A stretch of 31,410 nucleotides of DNA from Sulfurimonas sp. (GTDB lineage Bacteria > Campylobacterota > Campylobacteria > Campylobacterales > Sulfurimonadaceae): assembly GCA_027858865.1 (NCBI GenBank), contig JAQIBW010000185.1, positions 1 through 31,410 of the forward strand, written 5' to 3'. The notes below the pieces were generated by a model. The model was not told the DNA's origin. It saw only the letters and a program-made list of their open reading frames with translations, and searched no databases. The position numbers and the translations under genes were made by a program. Every line of letters starts with the position of its first letter. Within the stretch, counting starts at the first letter, position 1. Shown here piece by piece: positions 1 through 7,404 of the stretch.

Positions 1-79
1 GTTCTAATATATCCCTATTATTCTACAACATAACTTTTTTTTATAATATGCCTCTTTTTTAAGCAGTAGTATGTAAGTA

Positions 80-91
80 AAACTTAAGTTT
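80..91. promoter_or_regulatory. 12-bp perfect palindrome upstream of the first hydrogenase promoter
   Basis: The sequence AAACTTAAGTTT is self-complementary and lies about 14 bases upstream of the proposed -35 box. The rest of bases 1-100 is AT-rich and shows no gene. The site could bind an additional regulator, but short AT palindromes are common in DNA of this composition, so this is weak. Confidence 0.2.
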
Positions 92-104
92 ATAAGCACT
101 ACAA

Positions 105-134
105 TTAACTACAATGAATATATATTCATATAAT
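105..134 (+). promoter_or_regulatory. Predicted sigma-70 promoter of hydABCDE copy 1
   Basis: A consensus -10 box TATAAT lies at 129-134. An 18-base spacer separates it from TTAACT at 105-110, which matches TTGACA at four of six positions. Transcription would start near 141. The -10 box sits between two copies of the TGAAT-N4-ATTCA palindrome, which suits control by a repressor. Confidence 0.55.
114..129. promoter_or_regulatory. Operator candidate A (perfect 16-bp palindrome)
   Basis: ATGAATATATATTCAT is fully self-complementary and fits the pattern TGAAT-N4-ATTCA. It occupies the -35/-10 spacer and ends on the first base of the -10 box. The same pattern recurs at 138-153, 8857-8870 and 17767-17782, always just upstream of hydrogenase genes. 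Dyad size and symmetry are typical of TetR-family operators. The TetR gene at 5929 is the natural candidate binder (inference). Confidence 0.6.
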
Positions 135-137
135 TAA

Positions 138-153
138 ATGAATATTCATTCAT
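138..153. promoter_or_regulatory. Operator candidate B over the predicted transcription start
   Basis: The sequence has arms ATGAAT (138-143) and ATTCAT (148-153) around a four-base centre, the same layout as site A. The two centres are 24 bp apart. Site B would cover the expected transcription start of the first hydrogenase operon. Confidence 0.55.
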
Positions 154-184
154 AAGCTTTGATTTCCAAAATAAGGGGTAGATT

Positions 185-1411
185 ATGGTTGAAAAAAGAG
201 AGGCCTTAGCAAAAATGTTTAGTGCTAAAGGATCGAAAATCAATACTAACCGTGGGGCTGAGTATTACGATTCTTTAATGAAGACAATGACGAAAAGGCT
301 AGAAGAACTTGAGAATACACCGGCCGCATCTAAAGTGTCAATTCACGCTATTTTAGATGCAGAAGGGTTAGATAGAAGGGATTTCATGAAGTGGGCAAGT
401 GCAGCGTGTGCAGCGTTGATGCTTCCATCTAACTTTACTCCTCTTATTGCCAGAGCAGCAGAGCTTATGAATAGAGTTCCTATTATTTGGATAGAACTTC
501 AAGATTGTGCAGGTAACTCAGAAGCAATTTTAAGAAGTGATTCCCCAACAATTGATGAACTCATACTAGAAACAATTTCACTAGAATTTAACGAAACACT
601 AATGTCAGCAGCAGGCCACGCAGCTGAAGCGCATTTAGAAGAAGCTATGCATACCTTTAAAGGCAAGTATCTTTGTGTTGTTGAGGGTTCTGTTCCTTTA
701 GCTATGGATGGTCTATATGGAACCATCGGCGCAAAGGGTGAAACTTTTGTTGAGCATCTAAAGCATGTTGCAAAAGATAGTGCTGCTGTTGTAGCAGTTG
801 GTACTTGTGCAACATTTGGTGGAGTTCCTGCAGCATCTCCAAACCCAACAGGTGCAGTTGGTGTTCAAGATGTTGTTCGTGGCAAGCCTATTATTAACAT
901 TCCTGCTTGTCCTGCAAATCCTGCAAATATTACAGGAACTATTCTTCATTATGTGCTTTCAGGTCAGATTCCAGAACTAGATCATCTTAATCGTCCCAAG
1001 TTTGCTTTTGGATATAGAATCCATGATAACTGTGAGCGACGTGCGCATTTTGATGCAGGTGAGTTTGTAGAAGAGTGGGGTGACAAAGGTGCTCAAAATA
1101 ATTTCTGTCTTTATAAGATGGGATGTAAAGGTCCTATGACATTTAATAACTGTTCTATAGTTAGATATAACAGTGGGACTAACTGGCCTATTGGCGTAGG
1201 ACATGGTTGTATCGGTTGTTCAGAACCACAGTTTTGGGATAAGTATGCTCAGGAAAGACCAATGGCAGATACACACTTTAAAGCTCCAGGTGGTGGAGTT
1301 GAGAAAACTGTAGACGAGTTCGGTCTAGGACTACTTACAGCGGCTGGTATTGGTATTGGTATTCATGCAGTAGCAAGCATAATCGCAGGAAAAAAAGAGG
1401 GAGATGAGTAA
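185..1411 (+). CDS. hydA: [NiFe] hydrogenase small subunit, membrane-bound uptake type, copy 1; atypical proximal-cluster motif
   Basis: This is the electron-transfer subunit of a periplasm-facing group-1 hydrogenase; it carries electrons from the NiFe site through three Fe-S clusters to the cytochrome b subunit. A twin-arginine motif RRDFMK (residues 64-69) precedes a hydrophobic stretch ending near ARAAE. The n-region of about 63 residues is longer than in copy 2 (about 39). A C-terminal hydrophobic helix (about 378-402) would anchor it in the membrane. Distal and medial cluster residues are present (HDNC, CLYKMGC, NNCS, GHGCIGC). The proximal motif, normally CxGC, reads C108-A-G-N111, while C208 and C242 are kept, so one usual [4Fe-4S] ligand is replaced by Asn. 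The start has AAGGGG at 173-178. The stop overlaps the hydB start by one base. Confidence 0.93.
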   Translation: MVEKREALAKMFSAKGSKINTNRGAEYYDSLMKTMTKRLEELENTPAASKVSIHAILDAEGLDRRDFMKWASAACAALMLPSNFTPLIARAAELMNRVPIIWIELQDCAGNSEAILRSDSPTIDELILETISLEFNETLMSAAGHAAEAHLEEAMHTFKGKYLCVVEGSVPLAMDGLYGTIGAKGETFVEHLKHVAKDSAAVVAVGTCATFGGVPAASPNPTGAVGVQDVVRGKPIINIPACPANPANITGTILHYVLSGQIPELDHLNRPKFAFGYRIHDNCERRAHFDAGEFVEEWGDKGAQNNFCLYKMGCKGPMTFNNCSIVRYNSGTNWPIGVGHGCIGCSEPQFWDKYAQERPMADTHFKAPGGGVEKTVDEFGLGLLTAAGIGIGIHAVASIIAGKKEGDE

Positions 1412-3159
1412 TGAGCAAACATATAATTGTAGATCCAATAACAAGGATAGAAGGACATTTAAGAATAGAAGCGGTTATTGATGAAGATAATGTAATTACA
1501 GATGCATTTGCCAGTTCTACTATGTTTAGAGGGATAGAGACAATTTTAAAAGGACGTGACCCGAGAGATGCTGGACTTCTTGCAATGAGAATATGTGGTG
1601 TTTGTACAGGTACTCACTATCAAAGAAGTATAGAAGCAGTTGAAAATGCATTTAAAGTAACAATTCCAAAAAATGCAAGAATAGTTAGAAACCTGATTCA
1701 AGGTGCTCTTTATATACACGATCACGTTGTACATTTTTATCATCTTCATGCGCTTGACTGGGTAGACATTACATCTGCGCTAAAAGCTGATCCAAAACTG
1801 GCAGCTGCTGAAGCACTTAAATGGACGGATACTCCATATGGTGCTGGAGAAGGAGAGCTTAGAGCTATTCAAGAGAGAGTTGGAAAGTTTGTAGAACAGG
1901 GTCGTTTAGGGATTTTTTCAAATGCATACTGGGGAAATAAACACTATAAATTATCACCTGAACAAAATTTGATTGCTGTAGCTCACTACCTTCAAGCACT
2001 GGATATGCAAAGAGATGCGTCTAAGATGATGGCTATCTTTGGCGGTAAAATGCCACATCCTCAATCCCTCGTAGTTGGTGGGGTCACATGTGTACAAGAT
2101 ATTCAAAATCCCGCTAGAATCGCTGAGTTTAAGTCACTTTTAAATAAGTTTAGAAAATTTATAAAAAATGCTTATCTTGTTGATGTATTAATGGCTGGAA
2201 CTGTTTATGCAGATGAAGCATTAGATGGAACAGGCTCTGGACTTAAAAACTATATGAGTTATGGTGATTTTAGACTTGATGATACAGAATTTTATAAAGC
2301 TTCAACTCTGTTTCCATCTGGTGTTGTGTTAAATGGTGATTTAACTAAGCTTCATCCACTTGATCAGACAAAAATTACTGAAGATGTTTCACATGCATGG
2401 TATGAAGGTAAAAATGACAAAGGTCTTCACCCGTTTGATGGTGTAACAAATCCTAAGTATACTGGTTTAGAGAAAAAAGCAGACGGTTATGCGTATTTAA
2501 AAACTAAAGAAAAATATTCTTGGATCAAGTCACCATTATATGATGACACAAGAATGGAAGTTGGTCCACTGGCTAGAATTGCAGTTGGACTTGCAGCTGG
2601 TGATGAAAATATTGTTAAATATGCTACAGGTTTCTTAGTAAAACTAGGAAAATCTTTAGGTCTAAAGACTGCCGCTCCCGCATCTGTTATATTCTCAACT
2701 GTAGGTAGAACAGCTGCCCGTGCAATAGAGACTGAACTTATGGCTGATGTTATGATGGGTTGGGTTGATGAGTTAGCTGCAAATGTTGCATCTGGTGATG
2801 TCAGTACTTGGACAGAATTTGATTTTGACAAAGTTTCTAAGGATGCCAAAGGTTACGGTATGGCTGAAGCTCCACGTGGAGGTTTAGGACATTGGGTAGT
2901 TATTAAAGATGGTAAGATTGAAAATTATCAGGCAGTTGTTCCATCAACATGGAATGCAGCTCCAAGAGACTACAAAAACAGAAAAGGTGCTTATGAATCA
3001 GCTCTTATCGGTACTAAAGTAGCAGATCCTGAGCAACCATTGGAGATACTAAGAACTGTACACAGTTTTGACCCTTGTATAGCTTGTGCTGTACATATCG
3101 TTGACACAAAAGGAAAAGAGCTTAGTAGTTTCAAAGTAAACACAAGCTGTGCCGTTTAA
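1411..3159 (+). CDS. hydB: [NiFe] hydrogenase large subunit, copy 1
   Basis: This is the catalytic subunit that carries the NiFe(CN)2CO centre and oxidises H2. At 582 residues it has the usual length for the family. All four Ni-binding cysteines are visible: C62 and C65 in RICGVC near the N-terminus, and C556 and C559 in DPCIACAVH near the C-terminus. Twenty residues follow H562; in this family such a tail is removed by a dedicated endopeptidase after Ni insertion, here presumably HydD just downstream. The N-terminal VDPITRIEGHL signature is intact. It has no export signal and should travel with the Tat-carrying small subunit. The active site looks normal despite the altered cluster motif in its partner. 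Confidence 0.96.
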   Translation: MSKHIIVDPITRIEGHLRIEAVIDEDNVITDAFASSTMFRGIETILKGRDPRDAGLLAMRICGVCTGTHYQRSIEAVENAFKVTIPKNARIVRNLIQGALYIHDHVVHFYHLHALDWVDITSALKADPKLAAAEALKWTDTPYGAGEGELRAIQERVGKFVEQGRLGIFSNAYWGNKHYKLSPEQNLIAVAHYLQALDMQRDASKMMAIFGGKMPHPQSLVVGGVTCVQDIQNPARIAEFKSLLNKFRKFIKNAYLVDVLMAGTVYADEALDGTGSGLKNYMSYGDFRLDDTEFYKASTLFPSGVVLNGDLTKLHPLDQTKITEDVSHAWYEGKNDKGLHPFDGVTNPKYTGLEKKADGYAYLKTKEKYSWIKSPLYDDTRMEVGPLARIAVGLAAGDENIVKYATGFLVKLGKSLGLKTAAPASVIFSTVGRTAARAIETELMADVMMGWVDELAANVASGDVSTWTEFDFDKVSKDAKGYGMAEAPRGGLGHWVVIKDGKIENYQAVVPSTWNAAPRDYKNRKGAYESALIGTKVADPEQPLEILRTVHSFDPCIACAVHIVDTKGKELSSFKVNTSCAV

Positions 3160-3170
3160 AGGAGCCCATC

Positions 3171-3866
3171 ATGAGTTTTAAAAAAGTTGAGAGGATGACT
3201 GGGTTTATGAGAATCAACCACTGGGTGGTTGCTATCTCTATGATTGTTGCAGTAGTAACTGGTCTATATATTGGTCATCCATACTATCAAAGTTTTATCG
3301 CAGATCCTGCGGTTGACAAATACGTAATGGCATGGAATAGACTTGGGCATCTAATAGTTGCTATCATCTTTGATGTTAGTAGTATAGCAGTGGCTTACTT
3401 GTACTTTTTTTCAAGGTTTGAAAAGCCATATAAAAAGTTAATTCCAAATGGTAAAAATGTAAAAGAGTTTGGGGATGTGCTTATTAATCTTATTACATTA
3501 AATCGTGTAAAAGAGTTTGATTCATCTCATACAGATAGTTTTAACTCTATATTTTTCTTTGTATTTCATATGATGCTAATCTGGATGTTATTTACCGGAC
3601 TTCAACTCTATGTACATGGACTTGCATCTGGATTGAGTTCTATCGGTTCTTGGTGGCCGGCAATACTTCACTTAACAACTGACTGGACTGTAGCTGTAAC
3701 AGGCGGAACATTTATGGATGTGAGAATCTCACATCACTATACAATGTACTCAATTATCGCATGGGTAATGTTTCATGTTTATTACCAAATTTGGAGAACA
3801 ATCTTCTGGAAAGAGGGTGATATCAACATAGTAGTTGGTGGAAACAAGTTCGTAGAAGAAAAATAA
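3171..3866 (+). CDS. hydC: Hydrogenase di-haem cytochrome b subunit, copy 1
   Basis: This integral membrane subunit accepts electrons from the small subunit and reduces (mena)quinone. Several hydrophobic helices are visible. Four histidines sit where haem ligands are expected: H17, H60, H188 and H202. Their spacing closely matches the four haem-ligating histidines described for Wolinella succinogenes HydC, from memory of that literature. AAGGAG at 3160-3165 precedes the ATG, and the gene follows hydB after 11 bases. Length (231 residues) is normal. Confidence 0.93.
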   Translation: MSFKKVERMTGFMRINHWVVAISMIVAVVTGLYIGHPYYQSFIADPAVDKYVMAWNRLGHLIVAIIFDVSSIAVAYLYFFSRFEKPYKKLIPNGKNVKEFGDVLINLITLNRVKEFDSSHTDSFNSIFFFVFHMMLIWMLFTGLQLYVHGLASGLSSIGSWWPAILHLTTDWTVAVTGGTFMDVRISHHYTMYSIIAWVMFHVYYQIWRTIFWKEGDINIVVGGNKFVEEK

Positions 3867-3917
3867 CATCAATGTTATATAGCCAATAAGCCAAGAAGAA
3901 TAATCTCTTTTTGGCTT
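3863..3917 (+). terminator. Hairpins between hydC and hydD, copy 1 (likely partial terminator or processing site)
   Basis: Two inverted repeats lie just after the hydC stop. The first is ATAACAT-CA-ATGTTAT at 3863-3878. The second is AAGCCAA (3888-3894) with TTGGCTT (3911-3917), followed by more T residues, as in an intrinsic terminator. The hydD start is 19 bases further on with no clear new promoter. A leaky terminator that lowers expression of hydDE relative to hydABC is a reasonable reading. Confidence 0.5.
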
Positions 3918-3935
3918 TTTTTATTAAGGACAAAT

Positions 3936-4496
3936 ATGAAAACAGCAATAGTGGGTGCGGGTACTGTAATATATCAAGATGAGGGCGTAGGGGTATACGC
4001 TTCAAGGTATATTGAAGAAAATTTTACATTTACGGATGATGTGACATTAGTTGATGGCGGAGTACTTGGCTTTCAGCTAATGACATACTATCAAGACTAT
4101 GATAAAGTAATAATCCTTGATACTATTACAATGGATGATGAGGTCGGTTCTATCTATAATCTACCATCAGAAGAGTTGTTAGGTCTTGGAAGTTATAAAC
4201 AGACTGCTCATGAAGTTGAGATTATAGAGATGCTCGAGATTTGCTCACTTTTAGAGAGAATGGCAGATGTAAATATAATAGGAATTATTCCAAAAGATAT
4301 ACAGAGTGTAAATATAGGCTTGACGAATGAGATGAAAGACAAGTTTCATAACTTAATAGATGCAGCAGTTGTTGAGCTAGATAAATCAGGTATAAAGTAC
4401 ACAAGAAATCCTGAGACTGTAATGTTAGATGATATTATAGAAAAATATGTAAATCCACAAAGTGAGTTTAAAAATGGCTATCAAACAAGTAATTAA
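3936..4496 (+). CDS. hydD: Hydrogenase maturation endopeptidase (M52/HybD-like), copy 1
   Basis: The protease removes the C-terminal tail of the large subunit after Ni insertion, which lets the subunit fold closed. Its N-terminus shows the family's glycine-rich loop as GAGTVIYQDEGVG (residues 7-19); the usual Asn of GxGN is Thr here. Probable Ni-sensing residues are E16, D62 and H92, matching E16, D62 and H93 of E. coli HybD. At 186 residues the length is typical. It is the fourth gene of the operon, and its presumed substrate is HydB of the same operon. Confidence 0.9.
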   Translation: MKTAIVGAGTVIYQDEGVGVYASRYIEENFTFTDDVTLVDGGVLGFQLMTYYQDYDKVIILDTITMDDEVGSIYNLPSEELLGLGSYKQTAHEVEIIEMLEICSLLERMADVNIIGIIPKDIQSVNIGLTNEMKDKFHNLIDAAVVELDKSGIKYTRNPETVMLDDIIEKYVNPQSEFKNGYQTSN

Positions 4497-5889
4497 GTAC
4501 AAAAGCGACAGTAAATATTTTGCAGGATTTTTACAATCTATGATTAAAGAGAGTGGTATTGTCGGTAGTATATCTCAAGCTGATGATTCTATCGTTATGC
4601 GTTTAGATGACAGAGACCAAAAAGCTGTAGAAGATTTTAGCCAACTCTCAAATAAATACCTAGCTCACTCTTTGTTTTTAGGTGATATACAAACTATACA
4701 GGTAGACTCGGAGAGTTTAGAATCAGATTTTAAATCACCTACTTATAATATATCAGCATGTCCTAGATGCTTAGAAAAATTAACAGACCCGGCAAGTGAA
4801 GACTATCTAAATGATTCTCTAAAGTGTACACATTACTCAAACGAGGCTAATGAAGAGTTCTTGGACTCTAAATACTACTCTCCACACTATAGCGAAGGAA
4901 GTGATCTTTTAGTAGTAGACCCAAATAGTGTAAATAGGCTCTTTATGATGACAGACGAGGAGATAAAAGCACTTTTTAGTATTGAAAAACCGATTCTCAA
5001 AGTTACTATTAAAGATGAAGTATTAAGAGAGCTGAGTGGAAAAAACTTTATAAATATAAAGTCACCATATAGCGTAAAGAGCAATCTTGTGGCACTAAAT
5101 GCAAGAGAGAGCGAAGTTGAGTATCTATTTTTCCAAAGCTGTGATGATTTGAAAGTAGTTGTTGTTCAAGATAATATAACGATTATAAGAGATGCAAGAG
5201 GGGTTACAAAAGAGTTAAAAAAACTAGACAGTGACAAAAGTATAAATAGATTTTTAAACATTGCACAAGAAGCAGGGTTTCTTAAAGGTTCTATGGCAGC
5301 AAATCTAAGTACAAGACACGGCATCTCGTTTATTGTCTCAAACGAGACAGGAGCTAAAAAAGTTATAAGTTTTCAGGATTTTAGACTAAAAGATGTACTG
5401 CAGCTGATGTCAAAAGATGAAAACAAATCCAAACTTCTTGTAAATTTTGAGAAAAAGTTCCCAAAAATAATGCAAGAACTTCGTGAAAATGATGAATATG
5501 GAATGTTTGAAACTGTAGCATCTATACTGGAGTTAAAAGAAAAAAGCTTTGAGTCAGTAAGTGATAAGTCTTTAGAATTTCATGGAAATGGAGGCTTGAA
5601 GATAGATGCTGCCTTTTGTGATGATGGTTTTGATTATGTATCATTTATAGGTTCTATTATGAGTTTTAAACTAGCAAACACAGATGAGCATTATTTGGCT
5701 TATTCTATTTTTGAAGCTCTTGGTGATATGGCGATTTCAACGTTGGGTCAGTTAAAGACAAAATTTAAAATTGATAAGTTTGTAATGATGGGAGATATGT
5801 TCGAAAATAGTGTCTTATACAGCAGAATATTGAGTAAGTTTCAACTAAATAATCCTTACTTTTCTAAAGGTTTTGCATTAGACGATTAG
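4474..5889 (+). CDS. hydE: HydE, hydrogenase accessory protein resembling a degenerate HypF, copy 1
   Basis: HydE is found as the last gene of Campylobacterota hydABCDE operons, and its exact job is unclear. Residues 96-121 read CPRC, 18 residues, then CTHY, which matches the HypF zinc-finger spacing C-x2-C-x18-C-x2-C except that the last Cys is Tyr. The C-terminal stretch MMGDMFENSVLY aligns by eye with HypF LSGGVFQNKTLL. The HypF acylphosphatase motif VQGVGFRPF and the HHxxH metal motif are absent. I therefore read it as a HypF-derived protein that has probably lost catalysis. I chose the ATG at 4474; an upstream GTG at 4462 would also work. It overlaps hydD. Length is 471 residues against 557 in copy 2. 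Confidence 0.75.
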   Translation: MAIKQVIKYKSDSKYFAGFLQSMIKESGIVGSISQADDSIVMRLDDRDQKAVEDFSQLSNKYLAHSLFLGDIQTIQVDSESLESDFKSPTYNISACPRCLEKLTDPASEDYLNDSLKCTHYSNEANEEFLDSKYYSPHYSEGSDLLVVDPNSVNRLFMMTDEEIKALFSIEKPILKVTIKDEVLRELSGKNFINIKSPYSVKSNLVALNARESEVEYLFFQSCDDLKVVVVQDNITIIRDARGVTKELKKLDSDKSINRFLNIAQEAGFLKGSMAANLSTRHGISFIVSNETGAKKVISFQDFRLKDVLQLMSKDENKSKLLVNFEKKFPKIMQELRENDEYGMFETVASILELKEKSFESVSDKSLEFHGNGGLKIDAAFCDDGFDYVSFIGSIMSFKLANTDEHYLAYSIFEALGDMAISTLGQLKTKFKIDKFVMMGDMFENSVLYSRILSKFQLNNPYFSKGFALDD

Positions 5890-5901
5890 ACATAGTATAA
5901 T
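5873..5901 (+). promoter_or_regulatory. Predicted promoter of the tetR-hydrogenase unit
   Basis: TTGCAT (5873-5878) and a perfect TATAAT (5896-5901) are separated by 17 bases. The -35 box lies inside the 3' end of hydE. No TGAAT-N4-ATTCA palindrome is nearby, so the regulator appears not to control itself through that motif. Confidence 0.55.
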
Positions 5902-5928
5902 TGCGTAAGAAGTTAAGGAGAAGCCATA

Positions 5929-6516
5929 TTGTTAAGTAAAAAAGAACAAAGAAAAGAGCAGATAATGCAAAGCGCATTAGAACTTTTTTCTGTAAAGGGT
6001 TTTTATAACACTACCATTCCTGATATAGCAAATGCGCTAAAGATGAGTGTTGGTAATATGTATAACTATTTTAAATCAAAAGACATCCTTGCTAAAGAGA
6101 TAATAAAATATATCTCAATATATCTGGGACATAAATTGAAAGAAATCAATGAACTAGATATATCTACAGAGGAAAAAACAAGAAAAATAATCGAAGTTTA
6201 TTTTGAGACCGCTATGAAAAAACCTGAGATGATAGACTATTTTTTACGAATATATCTATCAACTCGCGAAGTTTTTAAAGATGGTTGTGAAGGAATGATT
6301 TGTGTTAATGAATTTGTTACAGAAATCATGATTTATTTTGAAGAAGGTGTCAAATGTGGAGACTTGAGAGATCAAGACTTCTTTAGTGCTTTTGGACTTT
6401 TTATGGGTTATCTTGGTGGGATGGTTTTCTTAAGGGGTGAAAATATTTTACCTAAAGAGTTAGATGATTATGTTGATGATATTTCATATAATGTTTACAA
6501 AGCTTTAAGCGTTTAA
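5929..6516 (+). CDS. TetR/AcrR-family transcriptional regulator
   Basis: This is a cytoplasmic one-component DNA-binding regulator. The N-terminal 60 residues form a classic TetR HTH domain: a helix with ALELFSVKGFYNTTIPDIA, then ALKMSVGNMYNYFKSKDILA. Residues 61-195 form the helical ligand/dimer domain, which contains three cysteines (C120, C125, C143). The start is TTG at 5929, supported by AAGGAG at 5915-5920; the next in-frame Met would cut into the HTH domain. It stops 6 bases before the small subunit of a cytosolic hydrogenase and is probably cotranscribed with it. I infer that it represses the two hydABCDE operons and the hyp operon through TGAAT-N4-ATTCA sites. Ligand and signal are unknown. 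Confidence 0.9.
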   Translation: MLSKKEQRKEQIMQSALELFSVKGFYNTTIPDIANALKMSVGNMYNYFKSKDILAKEIIKYISIYLGHKLKEINELDISTEEKTRKIIEVYFETAMKKPEMIDYFLRIYLSTREVFKDGCEGMICVNEFVTEIMIYFEEGVKCGDLRDQDFFSAFGLFMGYLGGMVFLRGENILPKELDDYVDDISYNVYKALSV

Positions 6517-6522
6517 TATATC

Positions 6523-7404
6523 ATGAGCAATAAGATGAGAGTGTTATGGTTAAGCTCCATAGCCTGTAACGGTAACACTCACTCCTTTTTAAACTATCCA
6601 TATATGGAACAATTTTTAAATGATTTTGAATTCATATACCATCCGGTTATCGACTCCAACTATAGTTTAAAAGAGATTGTCACTGAGACAATAGCCTGTG
6701 ACATACTACTTATAGAAGGCTCTATCTCTGATGAGTTTAAAAGGGCAGATGTCCCTGTTGTAGATATAATTACAAAGTATGCAAAAATAGTTAAAAAAAT
6801 AGTTACAGTAGGCACTTGTGCAACTTTTGGTGGAATCTTTAGAGAGAGCGACTATAAAGATACAACTGGACTGCACTTTGTAAAAGAAGTGAAAATAGAT
6901 AAATTTAAAGATTTACTGAACAAAACTATCTCTCTGTCGGGTTGTCCTGTGCATCCAGAAGTTTTGGTAAATACTCTGTACGCTATTAAAAAAAGTGTTG
7001 ATTTACAACTAGATAATTTTTTAAGACCAAAAGATTACTTTGCTTACACTGTTCATAATGGATGTACAAGAAATGAATACTTTGAGTATAAAGTAGATAA
7101 CCATAAGTTTGGCGAGCTTGAAGGCTGTATGTTTTATGATCATGGATGCCAAGCACCATTTACACATGGAAGCTGTAACAAGATACTCTGGAATGAAGTA
7201 AACTCAAAAACCAGAGCAGGGCTTCCTTGTATGGGTTGTACTGAACCGACTTTTCCTAAGAGTAATCTATTTGGTACTAAAAAGAACATGGGTATACCGC
7301 AGGACCTTCCTCTTGGTGTAGGAAAAAGAACATATCTTACACTCGCGGGTATAACAAAAGCATTTACTATAGATAGATTAGAAAAGAAGTTATTTGATGA
7401 TTGA
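6523..7404 (+). CDS. Cytosolic [NiFe] hydrogenase small subunit, group 2 (HupS/HupU-like)
   Basis: The 293-residue protein has no twin-arginine signal and no C-terminal membrane helix, so it should stay in the cytosol. It keeps the family's Fe-S pattern: C15 in ACNGNTHS, VGTCATFGG, LSGCPVHP, then HNGC, CMFYDHGC, GSCN and GLPCMGC. The proximal motif is CxGN (C15, N18) rather than CxGC, as in hydA copy 1. Group-2 enzymes include cytosolic uptake enzymes, H2 sensors (HupUV/HoxBC) and Aquifex-type group 2d enzymes; sequence alone does not separate these here. It overlaps the large-subunit gene. The start at 6523 has a weak ribosome site, and Met5 at 6535 is an alternative. Confidence 0.88.
   Translation: MSNKMRVLWLSSIACNGNTHSFLNYPYMEQFLNDFEFIYHPVIDSNYSLKEIVTETIACDILLIEGSISDEFKRADVPVVDIITKYAKIVKKIVTVGTCATFGGIFRESDYKDTTGLHFVKEVKIDKFKDLLNKTISLSGCPVHPEVLVNTLYAIKKSVDLQLDNFLRPKDYFAYTVHNGCTRNEYFEYKVDNHKFGELEGCMFYDHGCQAPFTHGSCNKILWNEVNSKTRAGLPCMGCTEPTFPKSNLFGTKKNMGIPQDLPLGVGKRTYLTLAGITKAFTIDRLEKKLFDD

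Noticed and set aside
506..517. Sequencing error as the cause of the missing Cys in hydA copy 1
   Set aside because: AAC to a Cys codon needs two substitutions, the reading frame is intact and the flanking residues differ normally from the paralogue.
977..1204. Antisense open frames inside hydA, hydB, obgE and other genes
   Set aside because: They lack ribosome sites and recognisable domains, lie wholly within strongly conserved genes and have low-complexity translations typical of shadow frames.
4462..4473. GTG start for hydE copy 1
   Set aside because: The ATG at 4474 is only four codons downstream and is the better initiation codon. The GTG remains possible but gives no extra recognisable sequence.
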